From the NCBI GenBank assembly GCA_003427395.1, contig BFEA01000122.1:1710346-1732322 (forward strand): a stretch of DNA of 21,977 bases, given 5' to 3'. The position numbers and the translations under genes are program-made. The number at the start of each line of letters is the position of its first letter. Positions within the stretch are counted from its first letter, which is position 1. The stretch is from Chara braunii. Taxonomy: Eukaryota > Streptophyta > Charophyceae > Charales > Characeae. Positions 1 to 6,952 of this stretch are shown here, piece by piece. The notes under the pieces are model-generated. The model was not told where the DNA came from. It did no database searches and was given only the letters and a program-made list of their open reading frames with translations.

Positions 1-205
1 TTTGTCCTCCTTCGTTTTGTATGGGACCCTGGACCCGTTTTACAGCAGGTGCAGCTCTCCAGCAATAGATTGGATTCTTCTACCCTAGGGCCCCCTTGAG
101 AGGGATGCTCTTATCACCCGCTCAAGTGGTCAGCCCAGCCATGAAGTTCCCCCCCGTCCCCCCCTCCATAAAAAAAAAAAAAAAAAATTAAAAAAAAATT
201 AAAAA
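1..205 (+). mobile_element. Retroposon 3' tail with poly(A), family E copy 1
   Basis: The segment from about 43 to 125 resembles 17046-17140: both begin CAGCAGGTGC, contain ATAGATTGGA and GGGATGCTC followed by TATCACC, and end in a long A-rich tract (here about 170-205, interrupted by TT). Two copies of one sequence ending in A-tails indicate a LINE or SINE 3' end. The 5' part runs off the window, so the element cannot be classified and no target duplication can be tested. It shares no clear similarity with the 3' end of the LINE in this window. Confidence 0.5.
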
Positions 206-767
206 CTGGTTGGAGAACTGGTATCTGCAGCTGAGTTACGCTGGTTCTGTGCATTGTACTTTTCACTCAGGTTTCGGTGCGTTGTACTTTTCACTCAGTT
301 GTGTAGCTTGCAGATGAGCTGGCAAGGATCTGCGGAAGTTTGGGAAATAGATGATGCGCCCATGAAGACTTCTCCCTTTGTATGCACATTGCGACCTAAG
401 AGTGCGTGTACTGAGCTGTGGAGAAACTCGTCAGAAGAAGCACTACAAGCCATGAGAACTGCACAATCGTAGTGATGCAACTCCCACACCAAACATCTGG
501 CTGACACGTGGACAGATAGCTAGATGCAAACCTTTGGCAATAACCCCAAGTATAGCAAAAACTGTACTGCCAGATTCTGCATGTTAGCTGCAAATCAGGT
601 TTGAAAGCCGGACTATAAGGGAGAGGAGAAGAAATCCGGTGCTATCCTGGATACCACAGACGAAATTTCCCCCTCCCCCACCCCACCCTAAGCCTATAGG
701 ATTGCGGAAGTGGGGGCCTATTCGTTGCACATTTCCACAAGTGGGCTGAGATCATCCACTCAAGGGT
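206..767. other. Non-coding stretch with one short duplication
   Basis: I see no gene here. A 23 bp sequence containing TTGTACTTTTCACTCAG occurs twice with a 28 bp period (248-270 and 276-298). Open frames of 60-70 codons exist but overlap on both strands and show no recognisable domain. A C-rich patch lies around 668-688. Confidence 0.4.
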
Positions 768-780
768 AAGCTGAACTTAG

Positions 781-812
<32 letters not shown>

Positions 813-823
813 AAGTTCAACTT
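768..823. repeat. Fold-back: 16 bp arms around a poly(T) tract
   Basis: AAGCTGAACTTAGTTT (768-783) is matched by AAACTAAGTTCAACTT (808-823), its reverse complement with one mismatch. The two arms enclose a pure T-tract. The structure would form a hairpin with a T loop. It may be the remains of a fold-back element or a retroposition junction; nothing more can be assigned. Confidence 0.6.
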
Positions 824-1066
824 GGCCAAGGGGGGTCTCTTCACTGCAGAATGGCCATTGGATCTTTTTGCATCAATAGGCATAATCTACACCTCACTCC
901 TATCGTGGCAAGGCACTCCCTGTTCTTGTTGTTTGCTATATATTGGCAGCTGTCCTCGGGCTTGGCTGCGCTGCGTCAGCCTAAAGTTGGCATTGGCAGG
1001 CACACACTGATGCGTGAATGGTAAAAAAAAAAAGGGGTAGCCGACACAGGACTATGGGACTGATAT

Positions 1067-1187
1067 GGGCCTCGCTGCACAACTCTCGAAATGTGCAAAA
1101 TGAGACTGAATCCACCGGGAGAACATGGACAGATACATTGCCATCCTTTTGTCTTTTGTGCATGTGGAGAGTATTGCAGCGAGGCGC
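1067..1187 (+). mobile_element. MITE family A, copy 1 (PIF/Harbinger-like)
   Basis: This is a 121 bp non-coding element. Its left end GGGCCTCGCTGCACAACTCTC matches the reverse complement of its right end (GCGCCTCGCTGCAATACTCTC) with few mismatches, and the match extends weakly to about 35 bp. It is flanked by TAT on both sides (1064-1066 and 1188-1190), a 3 bp target duplication. GG-starting termini and 3 bp duplications are typical of PIF/Harbinger (Tourist-like) MITEs, although their usual target is TTA/TAA. It encodes nothing and would depend on a transposase from elsewhere. Open frames across it are incidental. Confidence 0.75.
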
Positions 1188-1237
1188 TATGGCCATACGA
1201 GGCTACCGCCTTGTACCCTGAATGGAACGCATACATG

Positions 1238-1353
1238 GGGCCTCGCTGCACTACTCTCCACGTGCAGAAAACACAAACAAGATGGCAATGTATCTTTCCC
1301 TTTTCTAGCGGTGGATTCAGTCTCATTTTTCACATTTGGAGACTAGTGCGGCC
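1238..1353 (-). mobile_element. MITE family A, copy 2, inverted relative to copy 1
   Basis: The interior matches the reverse complement of copy 1, including GATGGCAATGTATCT and GGTGGATTCAGTCTCATTTT. The left terminus GGGCCTCGCTGCACTACTCTC is intact. The right terminus has lost about 5 bp (…CTAGTGCGGCC). No clear target duplication survives. It lies only 50 bp from copy 1 in opposite orientation, so the pair could fold into a larger hairpin. Confidence 0.7.
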
Positions 1354-1430
1354 GTATCTGCCCCTCAAGCTGTACGTAACGCAAGATGTCCAGGCGCAAT
1401 CAGCTTGGACAGAGCAGCGGCAGCAGCTCT

Positions 1431-1454
1431 AGCAGCAGCAGCAGCAGCAGCAGC
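1431..1454 (+). repeat. (AGC)8 trinucleotide repeat
   Basis: There are eight AGC units, preceded by related AGCAGCGGCAGCAGC. They lie in an open frame (1336-1689) that would read poly-Ala and later a proline run from C-rich DNA. That frame starts inside MITE copy 2 and has no domain, so I treat the repeat as a microsatellite. Confidence 0.85.
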
Positions 1455-1574
1455 TAGAAAGATCAGCGCTCTTGTCCTTAGTTCAATTTTAGCATATGAC
1501 GAGGACCGTCAGTTTTTATTACTGCAGCCTAGTATGCAGTCCAATCTGCAGAGGCCAGACCGAATGGAATTTCC

Positions 1575-1633
1575 ACCCCCCCCTCCTCCCCCTCCCTCCC
1601 TCCCTCCCAACCCCCCAACCCCCCCAACCCCAC
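1575..1633 (+). repeat. C-rich low-complexity tract
   Basis: Runs of C interrupted by T and A (CCCCCCCTCC, CCCAACCCCC). It is an imperfect homopurine/homopyrimidine stretch with no other information visible. Confidence 0.75.
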
Positions 1634-1742
1634 TAGACAGGGCTGCGAATGTGATAGGCCAGGATGTCACCTGTACTCCTGAGAAATAGTTTTTTTCGCC
1701 GAGGCTGATGATGGCCGTCGCTCATATTTATTCCGAGACTAC

Positions 1743-1844
1743 GGGGCTCGCTGCACTACTCTCGACATGCACAAAATACAAAAATCATGGCGATGTATCC
1801 AGCCTTATTCTAGCGGAAGATTCGAGAGTAGTGCAGGGAGGCCC
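1743..1844 (-). mobile_element. MITE family A, copy 3, internally deleted
   Basis: The 102 bp element begins GGGGCTCGCTGCACTACTC and ends GAGTAGTGCAGGGAGGCCC. TAC flanks both ends (1740-1742 and 1845-1847). The interior runs in the same orientation as copy 2 (ATGGCGATGTATCC, then TCTAGCGGAAGATTC). About 20 bp around the expected CAGTCTCATTTTGCACA segment are missing. Confidence 0.7.
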
Positions 1845-2186
1845 TACCAATACCAAAAAAGTTACTTGGCGAGGGTGGCGATGGCCGGCAAATTGCCGGA
1901 GTTCCAAGTTGGAAGGCCCGTGTTGTGAGCTCTCAAGTGCAAAGAGGGGTTAAGGAGGGGGGGGGAGGGAGGGGAAGAAGACTTCCTAAATATACACTCT
2001 TGTGGCCGTAGATTCCAGTGAAGATACGAGAGATTGTTCTTCCGGGCCGTAGATTAGAGAGATCCACGACGGTCATCGTGTATATTTGGAAGTGACGCGA
2101 GTTCGGTGAAAAGACGCTCAACTGTTGCTTTCGATTTCGATTTCTGTTTGCAGGTATGAGACCGCCTGTACCCGTTGAGAGATGTC

Positions 2187-2296
2187 GGGGCTCGCTCCAC
2201 GGCAAAATGAGACTGAATCCTGTAGCAGAACATGGAAAGATACATTGCCATATTTTGTGTCTTTTGTGCATCTGGAGAGTAGTGGAACTGAGACCC
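2187..2296 (+). mobile_element. MITE family A, copy 4, degenerate
   Basis: It starts GGGGCTCGCTCCAC, continues with GCAAAATGAGACTGAATCC and a segment matching copy 1 (AGAACATGGAAAGATACATT), and ends GGAGAGTAGTGGAACTGAGACCC. About 11 bp of the left terminal repeat are deleted. The flanking triplets GTC and ATC differ by one base, so the target duplication is uncertain. Confidence 0.6.
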
Positions 2297-2307
2297 ATCA
2301 TCGTGGA

Positions 2308-2490
2308 ACTCGAACTCAGCGGTCCCAGGTAAATTCAAGAATCATCTAGTTCCAACTGGTAGACTCGAACTCAGCGGCCCCAGTTAATTCAAGAATTCAT
2401 CGATTTCCACCTCCTCAACTGAAAAAAAAAAAAAAAAACTCAAAACCGAAAAGAATCATCTAGTTCCAACTAGATTCGAGCTCAGGTCAC
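2308..2490 (-). repeat. 55 bp tandem repeat of a tRNA-like (B-box) SINE segment
   Basis: ACTCGAACTCAGCGG starts at 2308 and again at 2363, a 55 bp period. A third partial unit resumes at about 2451 after an A-tract (2422-2438). AAGAATCATCTAGTTCCAACT occurs at 2337-2357 and again at about 2451-2471. Read on the minus strand each unit contains a B-box-like TTCGAGTC or TTCGAAT followed by TTGGAACTAGATGATT. This resembles the sequence after the B box of the SINE at 2490-2666 (GATGGAACTTGATGA), so these look like tandem pieces of the same SINE group. Confidence 0.45.
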
Positions 2491-2663
2491 GTGGTCTAGC
2501 CTAGCTCAGTGGGTACACTTATGAACTGTTGAAATTCAGACCTGTGTTCGAATCCAGATGATGGAACTTGATGAGTAAAACCAACTACTAATGAATTGCT
2601 TGGGGCCGGTCAGCTCAATGACAATATCTCAAGGCCGTCACCCTTTAAAAAAAAAAAAAAAAA

Positions 2664-2666
<3 letters not shown>
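2490..2666 (+). mobile_element. tRNA-derived SINE, copy 1
   Basis: A pol III A box (TAGCTCAGTGGG, 2502-2513) and B box (GTTCGAATCC, 2546-2555) have tRNA-like spacing: GCTCAG to the end of the B box is 52 nt. An unrelated 3' body follows and ends in A20 (2647-2666). The tRNA acceptor and T stems do not pair properly, so this is a SINE and not a tRNA gene. Mobilisation would need LINE proteins. Confidence 0.65.
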
Positions 2667-2667
<1 letters not shown>

Positions 2668-2714
<47 letters not shown>

Positions 2715-2742
2715 GACCATTTCTCGATTTATGGGTGTCATC
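2668..2742 (-). pseudogene. U6 snRNA 3'-end fragment with long A-tail (retro-chimera)
   Basis: On the minus strand, 29 nt matching the U6 3' end (with CGAGAAATGGTCC) run directly into a ~46 nt A-tail, seen here as T from 2668 to 2713. One base differs from the U6 copy at 18.5 kb (GGGTGTC against GCGTGTC). Similarity stops abruptly at 2742. U6 is not normally polyadenylated. A U6 end joined to poly(A) is what a LINE reverse transcriptase makes when it jumps from a poly(A) template to U6 RNA. It is too short to function. Confidence 0.65.
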
Positions 2743-2765
2743 GTGGGTCGCAAAGGACTTTTAGG

Positions 2766-2797
<32 letters not shown>

Positions 2798-2841
2798 AGA
2801 ATCAGGACGTTATGTTTGATTCCCACCATCAGATACATGAA
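2766..2841 (+). mobile_element. Poly(A) tract and possible 5'-truncated SINE piece
   Basis: A29 (2766-2794) is followed by sequence with a B-box-like GTTTGATTCC at 2814-2823. Spacing and flanking bases (AATCAGGACGTTATG) loosely resemble the B-box region of the SINE at 2490-2666. No A box is present. The assignment is weak; the A-tract itself is certain. Confidence 0.3.
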
Positions 2842-3006
2842 GGGCGTCGCCGCACGGGACACGAAACGAAAAACGAAACGAGTGCATCTTCCTGCACAAA
2901 ATCGCCAGGGTCATCCATTTGCTATAAATAATGAGTGTATTTGGCCACTTTTCGTGGGCAGATGCACTCGTTTCGTTTCCGTTTCCAGTGCCGTGCCGCG
3001 AGACCC
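2842..3006. mobile_element. MITE family B, 165 bp inverted-repeat element
   Basis: Terminal inverted repeats of about 60 bp include an almost exact inner block (GAAACGAGTGCATCT, mirrored as AGATGCACTCGTTTC). Outer ends are GGGCGTCGCCGCACGGGA and the complement of CCGTGCCGCGAGACCC. The triplet GAA flanks both ends (2839-2841 and 3007-3009). GGG termini and a 3 bp duplication suggest the same transposase superfamily as family A, but the sequence is different. No coding capacity. It interrupts the downstream part of SINE copy 2. Confidence 0.7.
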
Positions 3007-3009
3007 GAA

Positions 3010-3230
3010 ATGTATCAATTTGCTATGACCGGCCAGTTTGACACGGAAGGATTCGAACGCACGTTCTATATGTCAACACTTTAGGGCATCCCCACGGCGC
3101 TCTCGAAATCTGCAAAATGGGAATGAACTGTTGGCTAGAACATGGCCAGATGCGCCCGCCACAATTTTGTCTTTTTCACATTTCGACAGTGGTGTGGCGA
3201 GGCGCTTACTGTGTACGAACTGAGCAGGCC
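3010..3230 (-). mobile_element. tRNA-derived SINE, copy 2, split by MITE A5
   Basis: On the minus strand an A-box-like GCTCAGTTCG (around 3216-3225) and a B box GTTCGAATCC (3049-3058) are separated by the MITE at 3084-3205. Removing the MITE and one TTA gives 52 nt from GCTCAG to the end of the B box, the same as SINE copy 1. GGCCGGTCA occurs downstream of the B box in both copies. The 3' end is cut by MITE B, and the 5' end abuts the fold-back element at 3231. Confidence 0.6.
3084..3205 (+). mobile_element. MITE family A, copy 5, inserted in a SINE
   Basis: The element is 122 bp. It starts GGGCATCCCCACGGCGCTCTC and ends GTGGTGTGGCGAGGCGC. TTA flanks both sides (3081-3083 and 3206-3208), the classical PIF/Harbinger target. 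The interior has TGCAAAATGGGAATGAACT, TAGAACATGGCCAGATGC and ATTTTGTC as in copy 7. The insertion divides a tRNA-like module, so the MITE is younger than that SINE. Confidence 0.85.
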
Positions 3231-3404
3231 CGGGGGCCCAAGTCCTACTAGCAGCGTTGAGTATCCTCAACTCCTGAATGTGGACATGTTTGTGGAGATG
3301 TACGGTTGACGAACCTCAACGCGATTTCTGCACATCTCCACAAACACGACCACATTGGCGCGTTGAGAACACTCATCGCTGCTGGTAGTGGGACTTGGCC
3401 CCCG
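3231..3404. mobile_element. Fold-back MITE family C, copy 1
   Basis: This is a near-complete palindrome of about 174 bp. The left arm starts CGGGGGCCCAAGTCCTACTA and contains TTTGTGGAGATGT. The right arm mirrors it (ACATCTCCACAAACAC to TAGTGGGACTTGGCCCCCG). The arms are about 60-70 bp with a short centre near 3315-3325. A related element lies at 18628-18797. No target duplication is evident. Confidence 0.7.
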
Positions 3405-3693
3405 TTGGTATTTTGGAGAACGAGTTGATTAGGCGGGCGCGGGAGAGTGTGGGTGGGCCTTTCACAAAACAAAACAAAACAACAACAACAAAAAAAACAG
3501 AAAAAAAAAAAAAAGAGGGTGAGGATGGCGCCGCAGCTGTGTGGTGCGTGGAGCGCGGCGCGTTTTCCTGGCTCGCTCACTTCTACTCGTGCGCGCGCGC
3601 TCCCATTTCAGGCAAACGGAAGATGCATCTAGTCACGTTTTTACGTACTCGGGGAAAATTTGGAAATGGAAATGGGAAGGAAAATAGAAGCGG
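3405..3693. other. Sequence 5' of the LINE, with A-rich tract and target site
   Basis: A CAAAA/CAA-rich tract and A14 lie at about 3467-3514, followed by GC-rich DNA. The last 14 bases (GAAAATAGAAGCGG, 3680-3693) are repeated after the LINE poly(A) at 11488-11501. Open frames crossing this region include the A-rich tract and have no recognisable domain. Confidence 0.5.
3680..3693 (+). repeat. LINE target-site duplication, left copy
   Basis: GAAAATAGAAGCGG is identical to 11488-11501. A further GCGC follows both copies with a 2 nt offset. Confidence 0.75.
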
Positions 3694-4249
3694 GGCGCCG
3701 GAGGAAAAGCTGGACGCGGAAAACAAGCGAGAAACGCCACACCGGGGGGCTTCGTCTTCGGCAAGTTCCAGGCCCTCGCACATAGGAGGGACGCTGGACT
3801 AGATCCAGAGGAGAACGAAGGCTGACTCGTTCAACGTGAAGGAAGGATGACGCGGAGCCCTTTCCAAGGCAAACTGCCACCGGTGTTGAAGGAAGCCCCC
3901 TCGCTCACCCGGTCATGAATGTGGGCTGTAGCGGGCAGGGGAGATTGTCTTTGGGGATATGACTCGGCCCTGCTCGTTGCCCGTGGTGGCGAAGTTTATT
4001 CGGTGTGGGTGAGGCAGAGAGGCTGAAGTAAACAAGCTGGTTCCCGAGCTGTGAAGTCAACACGTCAAGCACCGTGAAGTTGGAGGTATAATTCGACAAC
4101 TGGGTGGGGTCTGCTCTTCTTAGGAGAAGGATATCTTATTTATCCCAGTCTATTATTGCCTCTGTATGAGTAATACTAGAGTTTATTTTGGTATTATTTT
4201 AGTATTGGGGATACTGAAGGTTAGGGGTAGTGACGAAAGTCCAGTCATC
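3694..4249 (+). promoter_or_regulatory. LINE 5' UTR / presumed internal promoter
   Basis: About 550 bp lie between the inferred 5' end and the preferred ORF1 start. The first ~100 bp are GC-rich, and an AT-richer part follows (about 4120-4210). No repeat units or TATA box stand out. LINEs of this type normally carry an internal promoter here; that is expected from the family and not shown by a motif. Confidence 0.5.
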
Positions 4250-6861
4250 ATGCCTGGGACCGACGGGGCCTCGTCCTCCTCGGCCCAGCCCCACTCCCCG
4301 CCTATCCCGAATGCGGAGAAACAGAGGATAAGGGACATTCTCAGCGCCTGTTATTCGGATGGGATCATGCCTCGTCGGTTGTCTCCTAATACCTCCCCAA
4401 ACACAGTGGAGGTGGGAGAGGACTATGTCAGGGTGACTATCAACCCGGAAGTTCTCCATATACAGGCGGACTGGTTAAAAGAACACGCTGTAACTATCCT
4501 CTATGGGGACGAAACCACGTCATTACCTGTGAAAGTTAAAAAACGATTAGTCAGGATCTATGAGGATAGCTGGGCAACCAGTCGGGCGATCAATGCCCCG
4601 CGCAAGAGAGGCTTGTTCCATAACGAGTGCAAGAACTTAGTGACTTATGTGTCAGCCTCTGCACAAGTGGCTACCTTCATGCTGCAGAAAGGGCATGAGA
4701 AGGTAACTTTGGATGGGAAAGTATACTCGCTCACCTTCCAACCATGGATGAATGATTTCCAACTTCAAGAGTGGAGGGAGGCGATGCGATTTAACTATTT
4801 TTGGATTAAGTGTCTGCATGTACTAGTCTCGGCGATGCCATAGCTAGAGAACGCTGTGGAGGAGGCGTTTGGTCAGATTCTGAAATCCTATCCGGCTTTT
4901 AAAGAACCCAATTCCCCCGAGTTGTTAAATATCAGGTTCGACTTGGTATCCTCCGCAAGACTGCGTGGTTATGCGTGGACCTAGTTGAACATGGATATGT
5001 GGAATTGGAAGTCATAGGGGCCGATACACCATGGTGTGCCTCGTGTAAACAATTCTACCACTTTGTTGGAGACCCGTCATGCCCAAAGAACAAAAATCGC
5101 AACTCAAAGGGACAGGAGGGGCAAAACGTGGGGCGAAAAGGACCCTGTGGAGGAAAAAGTGGGCAGGATGAGGGATCCGGTGGGGGCAGAGATAAGGAAA
5201 AGGGAGAAGAAAGGGAGAAGGATCCAGAGAAGGGGCCAGAGAAAGAACATGAATCGGAGGGGGGAGACGGGAAATCAGAAGGTAATCAGGGTGACGAAGA
5301 CACCCGTCTGGGAAAATCCAAAGGGGAGGACAGAAACACGGAATCGAATGTGAAGGGGAAAGGGAAGGACACACGGGGGAGAAATCGAAGAGTGCTGGGG
5401 AGGAAACAGCAGAAAAAAGTATACCGCCAAGTGCGAAAAGTCGTAGCCAAAGGGAAAGAGGAAAGCCATAAGGACACAGAAATGGAAGAAGCCACGAAGG
5501 GCAGCAGAAGGGATTTTACAGAGACAAAAAGAGGAGGGGAAACGATTAATTTAATACACGAAAGCATGATGACAAAGGACAAATTTGCGGAGGAAGAGGG
5601 GTTGGGGGCATCCGAAGGGTCGGAGGAGACAGATAGTTCAGAGGATACTGACCCTTCAGAGAACTCGAAGAGCCCCAGGGAAAGGTGGGATGCAGACGAA
5701 GAAGAGGTAGGAACAGGGGGGGAGGAGGAAGGAAAGCAGGCGAACGGAGAAGATTGGAAATCAGATGCAGACTCAGAGGAAGAGGCGGAAGAGGATTTCC
5801 TGGGGGTGGTTGGGAATTCATTATCCGGAGAAGGGAATGGTGAAGGGGAGGAGGAGGAGGACGAAGAGGTCAGGGATGATGGTAACTCTATAGTTTCGGA
5901 TACTCAAAAAAACAAAGGAAATTCCGCATTTAAAGATTTTAGAATCTATACGAATGAATCTTTTTTTCTTGACAAAGAGAAGCCCGATCCTGTGCTTAGT
6001 ACACAGGGACATATGGAAGCTGAATTGAAGGAGGTGGACGGGGATAAAGGGGAGGAGGGTGGATCGGCCAAAGGGGGGGGATTGACAGACACAGGGGAGA
6101 AGAATCTATTCAATCGATATACAGGGATATATCTTCAAGAAAGTAGCGGGCTGGAATCCCCTTCCAAGAGGGCAAAAGGAAATGACACCTCTGGGATAGG
6201 GACTTCCATGAATGTGGTCGAGGATGCTCAAAACACAGGTCCCCCGGAGGAGGAATTTAAAGGGAGTAAACGGTCACTCCTTTGCAGATCCTTGAGGAAG
6301 GAATTGTCTCTGGCGGGCCCAATGAGAACAATAACGAGAGCAATAAAAGACAGTGGACCCGCCAAGGAATTCCTTACTCCCTTGATCTGCTCAGATACGG
6401 TGAATGGAATTATGGTGCTCACACGCATAACGCAGAATGAGGGGCTCAAACTACCCGCGATTCTCATCACTTCCACCCCCTCAGATGAGGAGGTGATAGA
6501 GCTCACGAAGAGGCACGTTCTCAACCACATGGGAACAGTGGCTCGTATCCCAACTATCAAAATGAACAAATATTTGTCTGTGGTGAAGGAGAAACTAACG
6601 TTGATCTTTCATTTTGTAGTATTGGGATTGAGATCAATAAATGATTCATTTGACAAATGGTGTGAGCTGCGGGTTCATTGGATCCCACTCCAGGATTTTC
6701 TGATTAATAATATAAGCGCGTTAGCTTCGCTGCACTTACCTGAAGGAAGATCCGGGACAGTGGCCACAGAATGGATAAAACACCAGAACGTCCAGGACCT
6801 CCTAAAGGAGGAAACCCTCGCAAGAATGTTGCAGGCAGTAAAATCTGGAGGGGGTACCTAG
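4250..6861 (+). pseudogene. LINE ORF1, nucleic-acid-binding protein (broken)
   Basis: ORF1p of plant L1 elements binds the element RNA. I prefer ATG 4250 (MPGTDGASSSS…) over the in-frame ATG at 4166, whose extra residues are hydrophobic and atypical. The first part, to about 5030, has the layout of the plant retroelement DUF4283-like domain, with W and F positions and a …FQPWMNDF… segment. A TAG at 4841 and a frame change near 4950-4980 interrupt it. A zinc knuckle follows at 5035-5082 with spacing CX2CX4HX6C; CX2CX4HX4C is usual. Next comes a ~270-residue E/G/K/D-rich stretch, unusually long, then a ~220-residue ordered C-terminal region without a family I recognise. Stop codon TAG ends at 6861. 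Identity is secure from context; the C-terminal function is unknown. Confidence 0.8.
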
Positions 6862-6952
6862 AAGGAGATGGGAAAAAGCAAAATGGAGCCGGTGAACCCA
6901 GCCCCTCATTCCGGTGGCAGCCGTATCCAACAAGACGGCGGGGTGAGGCCTG

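Noticed and set aside
2490-2570. A functional tRNA gene
   Set aside because: A and B boxes are present, but acceptor and T stems do not pair and the sequence continues into an A-tailed body.
3395-3802. 135-codon open frame before and into the LINE
   Set aside because: It spans A-rich repeats and crosses the LINE 5' boundary, and the product is basic low-complexity without a domain.
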